Source of the DNA: an uncultured Lachnospiraceae bacterium
Lineage (GTDB): Bacteria; Bacillota; Clostridia; Lachnospirales; Lachnospiraceae
Assembly: GCA_947174615.1 (NCBI GenBank)
Contig: CAMWJQ010000266.1
Span: 1-6,021 of the forward strand
Direction of reading: 5' to 3'
Length of the DNA: 6,021 nucleotides
The notes below the pieces were generated by a model that made no database searches, had not been told where the DNA came from, and saw nothing but the letters and a program-made list of their open reading frames with translations. Position 1 is the first letter of the stretch, and each line of letters opens with the position of its first letter. This document shows positions 1 to 5,522 of the stretch, piece after piece. Both the position numbers and the translations under genes were made by a program.

Positions 1-1
1 A

Positions 2-727
2 AGATACATTTGTATTATTCACTTATCTGAGATGACGCCCGGACTTGACAACAGGATGTGCATTCCTGTCGCCAAGAAAGTCTGCTGCAATTTCCCCGAG
101 ACGCTGCAAAATCTGCCTGCCGAGAAAGCGATGCTCACGGGGTCTCCGATCCGAAATGAACTCACAAAAGGCAATAGGGACAAGGGGCTTGAGATGTGCG
201 GCTTCAGTGCTGCAAAGCCAGTGATTATGGTCATTGGAGGCAGTCTGGGCGCCGCTGGTGTCAACAAGCTGGTGCGCGAAGCATTGCCGGCACTGCTTGA
301 AGATTTCCAGATCGTGCATATCTGCGGCAAGGAAAAAATAGACAATCTGCTCCTGAAAACCAAAGGATACAAGCAGTTTGAGTTTGTAAAGGAGGATCTC
401 AAAGATTTATTTGCAATGGCTGACATTGTCATCTCACGCGCCGGCGCCAATGCCATCTGCGAACTTCTGGCATTGCGAAAACCCAATCTCCTAATACCGC
501 TGCCTGCCCATGCAAGCCGCGGCGATCAGATTTTAAATGCCAAAAGTTTTGAATCCCAGGGATTTTCCATGGTTGCTGATGAGGACTATCTCACCGCAGT
601 GACTTTGACAGAAAAGGTTCATGAATTGTATTTCACGAGACAATCCTATATTGACGCCATGCAGAACAGCAAGATCAAGGACTCCATTGAAACGATTACC
701 TCGTTGATTGAAAATACGATAAAATGA
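2..727 (+). CDS. murG: MurG-type UDP-GlcNAc:lipid I N-acetylglucosaminyltransferase, 5'-truncated by window edge
   Basis: In peptidoglycan synthesis MurG adds GlcNAc to lipid I on the cytoplasmic membrane face, giving lipid II. The frame is open to the left edge, and the codons before the ATG at 32 still align with the family, so that ATG is internal. About 241 codons of a usual ~355 are visible, lacking the N-terminal glycine loop. Seen, numbering from the ATG at 32: MTPGLDN at the acceptor-side end of the first domain; GGSLGA at 69-74, with Ser and Asn where E. coli has S191 and N198; SRAGANAICEL at 135-145, with Arg and Glu matching R260 and E268; and ASRGDQILNA at 161-170, whose Gln matches Q288. 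These line the UDP-GlcNAc pocket. Oddity: the segment just before MTPGL reads HLSE where relatives usually have HESD. The gene converges on the next one at a shared terminator. Family assignment is secure; whether it is the sole murG of the genome cannot be told. Confidence 0.9.
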   Translation, partial: RYICIIHLSEMTPGLDNRMCIPVAKKVCCNFPETLQNLPAEKAMLTGSPIRNELTKGNRDKGLEMCGFSAAKPVIMVIGGSLGAAGVNKLVREALPALLEDFQIVHICGKEKIDNLLLKTKGYKQFEFVKEDLKDLFAMADIVISRAGANAICELLALRKPNLLIPLPAHASRGDQILNAKSFESQGFSMVADEDYLTAVTLTEKVHELYFTRQSYIDAMQNSKIKDSIETITSLIENTIK

Positions 728-728
728 A

Positions 729-758
729 AAAACGAGTAGGTATTTTCCTGCTCGTTTT
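729..758. terminator. Bidirectional intrinsic terminator between convergent genes
   Basis: Twelve bases (729-740) pair with 747-758 around a 6-base loop, TATTTT, with a single G-T wobble. The stem has a CGAGTAGG/CCTGCTCG core flanked by AAAA on the left and TTTT on the right. The plus-strand transcript therefore ends in a short U tract just after the murG stop. The minus-strand transcript ends in a longer U tract, six T's then CATTTTA, about 46 bases after the stop of the minus-strand operon. The hairpin begins 1 base past the murG stop codon. The minus-strand direction looks the stronger. Confidence 0.9.
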
Positions 759-804
759 CGTATTGATTCGTTCCGGTAAGCGTTCCGTAACATATTGCCT
801 TCTC

Positions 805-1491
805 TCAAAATAAATCTGCCATCTGGTCATACTCATAATCATATTCCCGCAGAAACACCTCCCGCGTCAGTACATCTGCATTGACCAGATACACATCATA
901 ACACAGATAATACTGCTCCCCGTCAAAGTACTGCATCCGGTAATTGTATTTCAATCGCCCTGACGCGCCTTTTTTTAAGATAAAAGCAGTCTCATTGAGC
1001 ACATTGGGCTGTCCCGCAAGCCTTGTCCCCCGTTTCATAAAATCCTCGTTGCCGCCGCGGCGGCGCGGCATCCCTAAACCCTGATCAAACCATTTGATGC
1101 GATAGCAGCCGCCCGCCTCCTCAACAATCCTGATACATGGAATGAGATTTCTTTTTTCCAGTGCCAACTGGTCATAAAAAGCACCCTTTCTTTGCTGTCG
1201 GGACTGATTTGCCTGAAACGCCCTCTGCTCCTCATACCTGTCAAGCCCTGTAAACGGCTGATTTTTGTGTTTTCGCTTCGCTCGATCCGACTGCGCTGCA
1301 TACTCCTGATCAGAGCGAATCCGGCTGCCCACTTGGTCGTAATTGCACGTTTTCAGGAAAATCCCCTCCCCGGAAAGAGGGACATCCTCCTCGATTTGAA
1401 CAGGCTTATAATACTGCTCCCGCTGAACAGCGCCCTTCGGTGTGCGGTTCTCCTTGGTCCATTTCATACATATCTGCAAAACTGCCAACAT
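805..1491 (-). CDS. Unrecognised 228-residue soluble protein, last gene of the rhomboid operon
   Basis: I do not recognise a family. The start at 1491 is favoured because GGAG lies 7 bases upstream; the next Met (residue 9) has no clear binding site. There is no signal peptide or membrane segment. Residues 1-115 are rich in Gln, Arg, Lys and Glu and look partly disordered (for example AFQANQSRQQRKG at 91-103). From about 118 the pattern turns strand-like and aromatic: CIRIVEEAGGCYRIKWF at 119-135, a basic glycine-rich turn GMPRRRGGNEDFMKRG at 140-155, ILKKG at 171-175, then a Tyr-rich acidic C-terminus (EYDYEYDQ at 216-223). This suggests a compact beta-rich C-terminal domain behind a flexible N-terminus. 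It starts 16 bases after the HIT gene stop, so it is probably co-transcribed, and it ends before the bidirectional terminator. The matching binding site, uninterrupted frame and tight spacing argue for a real gene; its function is unknown. Confidence 0.75.
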   Translation of the reverse strand: MLAVLQICMKWTKENRTPKGAVQREQYYKPVQIEEDVPLSGEGIFLKTCNYDQVGSRIRSDQEYAAQSDRAKRKHKNQPFTGLDRYEEQRAFQANQSRQQRKGAFYDQLALEKRNLIPCIRIVEEAGGCYRIKWFDQGLGMPRRRGGNEDFMKRGTRLAGQPNVLNETAFILKKGASGRLKYNYRMQYFDGEQYYLCYDVYLVNADVLTREVFLREYDYEYDQMADLF

Positions 1492-1498
1492 GACTGAT

Positions 1499-1502
1499 CT
1501 CC
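1499..1502 (-). promoter_or_regulatory. Ribosome binding site fixing the start of the unrecognised gene
   Basis: GGAG on the minus strand, 7 bases from the ATG at 1491 and inside the short gap after the HIT gene stop. It supports this start over the Met eight codons further in. Confidence 0.65.
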
Positions 1503-1507
1503 AAAAC

Positions 1508-1918
1508 TTATCCTACAATCTGATCCCGGACCGCGTCCAGCTCTTCCGCCGTCATACCGCAGGGTTTCATCACAAGATGCTGCTGATCATCGCTATATCT
1601 GGGAATCAGATGTATATGGAAATGAAAGACCGTCTGCCCTGCAACCTCATTATTGTTCTGAATCACGTTAAACCCGTCGCAGCCCAGCTTTTCCGTTATG
1701 ACTGCTGCCATCTTTTTGGCAAGAGGAAGTACTTTCGCCGCCGTGCCGTCCTCGATCTCATACAGATTCTTGTAATGGTCTTTTGGCAGAATCAGTGCAT
1801 GTCCCTTCGTGACGGGACTCAAGTCTAAGATTACCCGGAACGCATCATCCTCATACAGTGTTCTCGATGGTATCTCGCCATTTGCGATCTTGCAAAAAAT
1901 ACAGTTCTCATCTCTCAT
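1508..1918 (-). CDS. HIT-family (histidine triad) nucleotide hydrolase/transferase, HinT-like
   Basis: A 136-residue HIT protein, the normal length for the branch related to bacterial HinT and Bacillus Hit. The triad HFHIH is at residues 99-103, followed by LIPR. In the family the middle His (H101 here) carries the nucleotidyl intermediate when nucleoside phosphoramidates or dinucleotides are cleaved. CIFC at 6-9, H48 and H99 match the structural zinc site found in many Firmicute members. GFNVIQNNNEVAGQTV at 82-97 is the usual strand and loop before the triad. GGAGG lies 8 bases before the ATG. The gene sits in a same-strand run after the flavodoxin/SCP2 gene, separated by a 122-bp gap holding an inverted repeat, and is followed after 16 bases by the unrecognised gene. 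The cytoplasmic substrate is not predictable from sequence, and a direct link to its neighbours is unproven. Confidence 0.95.
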   Translation of the reverse strand: MRDENCIFCKIANGEIPSRTLYEDDAFRVILDLSPVTKGHALILPKDHYKNLYEIEDGTAAKVLPLAKKMAAVITEKLGCDGFNVIQNNNEVAGQTVFHFHIHLIPRYSDDQQHLVMKPCGMTAEELDAVRDQIVG

Positions 1919-1946
1919 GTTCTATTCCTCCATTTTTGTTATATCG

Positions 1947-2040
1947 GGCTGTCGGAAAATCCTGCCATCCGCCCAATCGATTGTCTGAATCGTTCTGCGT
2001 GCAGCAACCGATTGCGGACAGACTGCATTTTCCGCTGGCT
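1947..2040. repeat. Long imperfect inverted repeat in the gap before the HIT gene
   Basis: The 122-bp gap between the flavodoxin/SCP2 stop and the HIT start is largely one dyad. The outer arms 1947-1960 and 2027-2040 pair with one mismatch and three G-U wobbles when read as plus-strand RNA; their perfect core is CGGAAAAT/ATTTTCCG. An inner stem pairs 1968-1971 and 1974-1979 with 2009-2018, leaving a CC bulge, and a 29-base region remains at the tip. No U tract follows on either strand, so it is not a standard terminator. It could be an mRNA processing or stability structure, a small palindromic repeat element, or an RNA of its own. The minus-strand form loses the wobble pairs and folds less well. 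Confidence 0.5.
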
Positions 2041-3042
2041 TTACGCTTTCTGCGCCGTAAATACATACAGTAAGTCAAGCATCCGAAGCACCTTGAAATC
2101 GCCTTTCATTTTCATGTCCCCGGACATAAATGCCTTCTGAAATGTCATGCGCCCCTGTACGATATCCTCCATAATCGCAGAGGACACCTGCATCTCCACG
2201 TCAAAAGCCGCTGCCTCTCCATAATGACACTCCATCTCCGCACCATTTACATTGAGTATCAACGGCAGCTGCGCCTCCGGCATACAGAACTTGTAGACTG
2301 CGCTGAAACCTGCCTGTGGATAAAAATGCTCTTTGAGCTCCTGCAAAAACATCGTACTGTCTGGCTCCCTCACGTTCATCAGATCTTTAAACATACTCGC
2401 AAGCTCCTGTATATCCTCTTTTTGCTTCTGCACATACAGATCATCGCTCGCAAGCTCGGACAACTGTTCTGCCTCCTGCGGCGTCAGGTTCAGACTCTGT
2501 GTGAATGTAATTTTCTGCTTTACCGCCTGATTGCTGTTTGGGAAAATCGGCAGCTTTTGATTAATAGAGCGATACATATCCTCCGTGCGCTTCTCAATCA
2601 CCCGCGCGTACCCCGGTGTCTGTTCGAGTTCTGACACATCCGCCACATAGCCGCAGATCCCTGTAATCGGACGTCCCCCAAGAATCTCCCACGCCTCAGT
2701 GAGAACCTTTGTCGCGTCATGTTCCCCGTAAGTCGTCGCCATCACAATCGGGCACATATACATATTTGCAATCTTTTCCTTGTCCCCATACAGCCAGCAC
2801 GAATCTAAGAACTGCTGCATATACCCGCCGATTCCATACCATTCTACTGTGGTTGCCAAAATCACCCCATCAGCATCCTTCAATGTCTGGGGTAGTGTGA
2901 CAATATTATTCTTAAACTCATACAGGTCATAACGCTCCACATTGACATTGAGCTCGCGCAGCACCTCCTGTATCTTGTTTAACACATATAATGTCGGGTC
3001 TCCGATCAGCCCTCTGCCCCCATAATAAATATTAATCTTCAC
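2041..3042 (-). CDS. Flavodoxin-like NAD(P)H-dependent oxidoreductase fused to a C-terminal SCP2-type lipid-binding domain
   Basis: A 333-residue two-domain protein. I choose the GTG at 3042, not the upstream ATG at 3099: AGGAGG sits 9 bases before it, the flavodoxin fold begins at once (KINIYYGGRGLIGDPT), and the ATG would force a 61-base overlap with the rhomboid gene. Residues 1-165 resemble NADPH-dependent FMN reductases/flavodoxins: a glycine-rich phosphate loop at 8-17, and ADGVILATTVEWYGIGGYMQ at 57-76, equivalent to the flavin-contacting loop. A helical, acidic linker spans about 186-222. Residues 231-329 look like an SCP2 sterol/lipid carrier domain, with the hallmark MTFQKAFMSGDMKMKGDF at 289-306. 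Family knowledge suggests flavin-dependent redox chemistry plus a hydrophobic ligand; the actual substrate is unknown. The start overlaps the rhomboid stop as GTGA, which implies translational coupling. No signal peptide, so probably cytoplasmic. Confidence 0.85.
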   Translation of the reverse strand: MKINIYYGGRGLIGDPTLYVLNKIQEVLRELNVNVERYDLYEFKNNIVTLPQTLKDADGVILATTVEWYGIGGYMQQFLDSCWLYGDKEKIANMYMCPIVMATTYGEHDATKVLTEAWEILGGRPITGICGYVADVSELEQTPGYARVIEKRTEDMYRSINQKLPIFPNSNQAVKQKITFTQSLNLTPQEAEQLSELASDDLYVQKQKEDIQELASMFKDLMNVREPDSTMFLQELKEHFYPQAGFSAVYKFCMPEAQLPLILNVNGAEMECHYGEAAAFDVEMQVSSAIMEDIVQGRMTFQKAFMSGDMKMKGDFKVLRMLDLLYVFTAQKA

Positions 3043-3704
3043 CTCTTGTATCCTCCTGTATTTGCCAAATTGATAACCGCCATGAGCAATATTCCGCATA
3101 ATAATCCGCCCACGTGGGCTGCATTGTCAACTCCTGCAGCCCGCGAGCCGGAATATATCATATACACCACTGCAAAAAATAGTCTTCCCACTGAGACACT
3201 CTCATAGGCGCTTCGAATCTCTCCGCCATTCTGGTCTAAAATATCCGCTGTCCTCTGACTTCGTGACCTGCGTCTTAAATCGCGAACCACGACAAGGATA
3301 AACAGCGCGCCAACCAGTCCGAAAATCGCACCGCTCGCTCCAACGGCATCATAGATCTTTCCTGTCAGAACAGCATAGAGAATCGAAAAAATACTTCCAC
3401 CAAAACCAGACAGCAGGTACACGATGCCAAAAGAAACATGTCCGACAACCTGTTCCACCATCTGCCCCAATCCAAACAGAAAGATCATGTTGCTGACAAG
3501 ATGCTCTATGTCTGCATGCAGGAAAACCGAAGTCAAAAATCTGTAGTATTCATGTTCCACAAGAATCTTCTCTGCATTCATACTACCAATAGTATACACC
3601 ACTTCACCCATTTGTGTACATATCATAAAAATAACAATATTCAATACGAGGAGTACCAGCGTCACGCTATAGCTGCGCCAGTTCGATACCTTTTGTTCCT
3701 CCAT
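3039..3704 (-). CDS. Rhomboid-family intramembrane serine protease
   Basis: A 221-residue membrane protein with six predicted helices (about 14-33, 66-82, 88-113, 121-141, 171-187, 193-214), the basic bacterial rhomboid layout. All catalytic landmarks are present: H68 and N72 in HLVSN (the oxyanion-side His and Asn), nucleophile S124 in GASGAIFG, and base H197 in AHVGGL. It should cleave transmembrane substrates within the bilayer; the substrate cannot be predicted. Oddity: between helices 4 and 5 there is a hydrophilic stretch of about 30 residues (roughly 141-172), starting with a basic cluster RDLRRRSRSQR. This puts S124 and H197 73 residues apart, against 53 in E. coli GlpG, and by the positive-inside rule the loop faces the cytoplasm. 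AAAGAGGTGA, 9 of 10 to the ideal binding site, precedes the ATG. First gene after the promoter at 3727-3756; its TGA overlaps the GTG of the next gene. Confidence 0.95.
   Translation of the reverse strand: MEEQKVSNWRSYSVTLVLLVLNIVIFMICTQMGEVVYTIGSMNAEKILVEHEYYRFLTSVFLHADIEHLVSNMIFLFGLGQMVEQVVGHVSFGIVYLLSGFGGSIFSILYAVLTGKIYDAVGASGAIFGLVGALFILVVVRDLRRRSRSQRTADILDQNGGEIRSAYESVSVGRLFFAVVYMIYSGSRAAGVDNAAHVGGLLCGILLMAVINLANTGGYKR
3052..3057 (-). promoter_or_regulatory. Strong ribosome binding site fixing a GTG start
   Basis: A perfect AGGAGG on the minus strand, 9 bases before the GTG at 3042 and inside the end of the rhomboid gene. It decides the start of the flavodoxin/SCP2 gene. Confidence 0.85.
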
Positions 3705-3726
3705 CTGCTCACCTCTTTGTATGAGA

Positions 3727-3756
3727 AGTATAACGCATGATGGAGGCTGTTGTCAA
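3727..3756 (-). promoter_or_regulatory. Sigma-A-type promoter for the rhomboid operon
   Basis: On the minus strand a perfect -35 TTGACA (3751-3756), an 18-bp spacer and a -10 TATACT (3727-3732, 5 of 6 to consensus) fit between the ribH stop and the rhomboid start. Transcription would begin near 3720, leaving a leader of about 16 bases that is mostly the ribosome binding site. No terminator is seen after ribH, so read-through from the rib genes may add to this promoter. Confidence 0.75.
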
Positions 3757-3764
3757 ATCACTCT

Positions 3765-4232
3765 TTATCTCTCTATCTCACGAATCAGATTCACCATCTC
3801 GATTGCACCCACTGCACAGTCATATCCCTTGTTTCCTGCCTTTGTTCCTGCACGCTCAATCGCCTGCTCGATGTTTTCTGTCGTGAGCACGCCAAACATG
3901 ACCGGAATGCTGCTCTCAAGAGATACCGCGGCAATTCCTTTGGAAACCTCATTGCACACATAATCATAATGACTGGTAGCGCCACGGATGACTGCCCCGA
4001 GACAAATCACCGCATCATACTTTCCGCTCTTTGCCATCTTGGACGCGATCAGCGGAATCTCAAAAGCCCCCGGAACCCATGCCACATGAATATCCTCCTC
4101 GCGCACATCATGCCTGATCAGCCCATCCATCGCGCCGCCGAGCAGCTTCGATGTGATAAATTCATTGAACCGCGCTGCCACAATACCTATTTTGATCTCG
4201 TTTGATACTAATTTTCCTTCAAATTTTTTCAT
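3765..4232 (-). CDS. ribH: 6,7-dimethyl-8-ribityllumazine synthase (riboflavin synthase beta subunit)
   Basis: Condenses 5-amino-6-ribitylaminouracil with 3,4-dihydroxy-2-butanone 4-phosphate to lumazine, the penultimate step to riboflavin. The family forms pentamers or 60-subunit shells in the cytoplasm. The 155 residues are full length. Seen: ARFNEFIT at 20-27 with F22 stacking on substrate; VPGAFEIP at 53-60 with E58; GAVIRGATSHYDYV at 79-92 with catalytic H88; PVMFGVLTTEN at 110-120; and R127 in ERAGTKAGNKG, the phosphate contact. These positions match the Bacillus subtilis enzyme numbering. AAAGGA lies 7 bases before the ATG. It follows ribBA on the same strand after a 73-bp gap with no hairpin terminator, so it is probably in the same transcript; any FMN riboswitch would lie upstream of the window. 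Confidence 0.98.
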   Translation of the reverse strand: MKKFEGKLVSNEIKIGIVAARFNEFITSKLLGGAMDGLIRHDVREEDIHVAWVPGAFEIPLIASKMAKSGKYDAVICLGAVIRGATSHYDYVCNEVSKGIAAVSLESSIPVMFGVLTTENIEQAIERAGTKAGNKGYDCAVGAIEMVNLIREIER

Positions 4233-4305
4233 ATGATATTCCTTTCTGTTTTCATTATGGTTGTTTTTACTTCATTTTTCTCCGCCCTATTGACAGACAG
4301 AGCTC

Positions 4306-5505
4306 TTAATACTTAAGCATATGCCCCATGCGCTTTTGCTTTGTTTTCAAATAAAATAAATCATGCTCTGTGGCATCCATCTGAATCGGGACACGCTCTG
4401 TAATCTCAAGTCCAAATCCTGACAACTGATACACCTTATCCGGGTTGTTGGTCAACAGGCGGATGCTCTGTACGCCAAGTTCGCGCAGGATCTGCGCACC
4501 GATATAATATTCCCGCTCATCCCCCGCAAATCCCAGTGCCAGATTTGCCTCCAATGTATCCATGCCCTGCTCCTGCAGCTCATAGGCGCGAAGCTTGTTA
4601 ATCAGTCCGATGCCCCGCCCTTCCTGACGCATATAAAGCAAAATACCTCTTCCTTCCCGCTCAATCTGTGTCATGGCGGCTGCAAACTGCTGCCCACAGT
4701 CACACCGCAGAGACCCAAAGGTATCTCCTGTCAGACACTCCGAATGCACACGACACAAGACATCCCTTCCATCGCCAATCTCTCCCTTAACCAGCGCAAC
4801 ATGATGCTCCCCATTGAGTCGGTTCACAAAACCATATGCCCTAAAATCACCATATTTTGTGGGCATCCTGACAACTGCCTGCCGGTCTACCAGGTTCTCA
4901 TGGCATTTGCGGTAGTCCTGCAAATCCCGTATTGTGATAAATGGCATATCCCACTGCTGCGCAAGCGCCATCAATTCTGGTGCGCGCATCATCGTCCCAT
5001 CCTCACGCATAATCTCACAGCACAAACCGCACTCCTTCAGACCCGCCAGACGGCACAGGTCGATCGTCGCCTCCGTGTGACCGTCCCGCTCTAAAACACC
5101 GTTTCGCCGCGCTAACAGGGGAAACATATGACCCGGTCTGCGAAAATCCTCAGGCTTCGCATCCTCTGCCACACAGCCAAGCGCTGTGACAGACCGCTCC
5201 GCGGCTGAGATGCCCGTCGTGGTCGCCACATGGTCGATCGACACCGTAAATGCTGTCTCGTGATTGTCAGTGTTATACTGCACCATCTGGGGAATCTGCA
5301 GCTTCTGCACATATTCCTCAGACATCGGCATACAGATCAGCCCTCTGCCGTAAATCGCCATAAAATTAATATTCTCGGTGGTGGCAAACTCTGCCGCGCA
5401 GACAAAATCCCCCTCATTCTCACGATCCGGGTCGTCAGTCACCATGATGATCCTGCCGTCCCTAAGCGCGCAGAGCGCCTCCTCCACTGTACTAAATTCT
5501 GCCAT
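4306..5505 (-). CDS. ribBA: Bifunctional 3,4-dihydroxy-2-butanone 4-phosphate synthase / GTP cyclohydrolase II
   Basis: A 399-residue fusion supplying both precursors of riboflavin. The N-terminal RibB domain (about 1-200) turns ribulose 5-phosphate into dihydroxybutanone phosphate and formate; it shows DDPDRENEGD at 24-33, RPGHMFPL at 123-130 and HTEATIDL at 143-150. The C-terminal RibA domain (about 205-399) opens GTP; RVHSECLTGD at 252-261 and RCDCG at 267-271 provide the zinc ligands C257, C268 and C270, spaced as in E. coli RibA (C54, C65, C67). YMRQEGRGIGL at 291-301 is the catalytic/GTP-binding loop, and LLTNNPDKV at 350-358 closes the fold. Length and both motif sets are intact, so both activities are expected. 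One RibB-motif position has Pro where Glu is usual (DDPD for DDED). GGAGG lies 7 bases before the ATG, 17 bases after the ribE stop, so it is clearly co-transcribed. Confidence 0.98.
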   Translation of the reverse strand: MAEFSTVEEALCALRDGRIIMVTDDPDRENEGDFVCAAEFATTENINFMAIYGRGLICMPMSEEYVQKLQIPQMVQYNTDNHETAFTVSIDHVATTTGISAAERSVTALGCVAEDAKPEDFRRPGHMFPLLARRNGVLERDGHTEATIDLCRLAGLKECGLCCEIMREDGTMMRAPELMALAQQWDMPFITIRDLQDYRKCHENLVDRQAVVRMPTKYGDFRAYGFVNRLNGEHHVALVKGEIGDGRDVLCRVHSECLTGDTFGSLRCDCGQQFAAAMTQIEREGRGILLYMRQEGRGIGLINKLRAYELQEQGMDTLEANLALGFAGDEREYYIGAQILRELGVQSIRLLTNNPDKVYQLSGFGLEITERVPIQMDATEHDLFYLKTKQKRMGHMLKY

Positions 5506-5522
5506 TTTTCACCCTCCCATCC

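Noticed and set aside
32..34. ATG at 32 as the start of the murG gene
   Set aside because: The frame is open to the left edge and the preceding codons align with the family; the first glycine loop would be missing.
24..319. Long open frames antisense to murG and to the rib and rhomboid genes
   Set aside because: They lack ribosome binding sites and family motifs, and lie over clearly conserved genes on the other strand.
769..790. Short direct repeat CGTTCCG-GTAA / CGTTCCG-TAA
   Set aside because: Only two imperfect copies of about 10 bases between the terminator and the operon end; consistent with chance or local duplication.
971..977. Run of seven A's (minus strand) that could act as a slippery site
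   Set aside because: The zero frame continues normally through Lys-Lys, and I see no stimulatory hairpin or useful alternative frame downstream.
1051..1064. 14-bp perfect GC palindrome GCCGCCGCGGCGGC
   Set aside because: It lies inside the unrecognised gene and is explained by Arg/Gly codons; no T tract or repeat copies nearby.
1938..1966. TATAAC as a -10 element for a HIT promoter
   Set aside because: The hexamer 17 bp upstream (GGCAGG) matches the -35 consensus at only one position.
3043..3099. N-terminal extension of the flavodoxin/SCP2 protein from the ATG at 3099
   Set aside because: It lies inside the rhomboid gene, has no family resemblance, and a perfect ribosome binding site serves the GTG at 3042.
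4290..4312. TTGACA on the plus strand near the ribBA stop
   Set aside because: No -10 at proper spacing and no plus-strand gene follows.
5404..5436. Pro in the RibB motif DDPDRENEGD as a sign of a dead enzyme
   Set aside because: The catalytic RENEGD part and the other RibB motifs are intact; this position appears tolerant.
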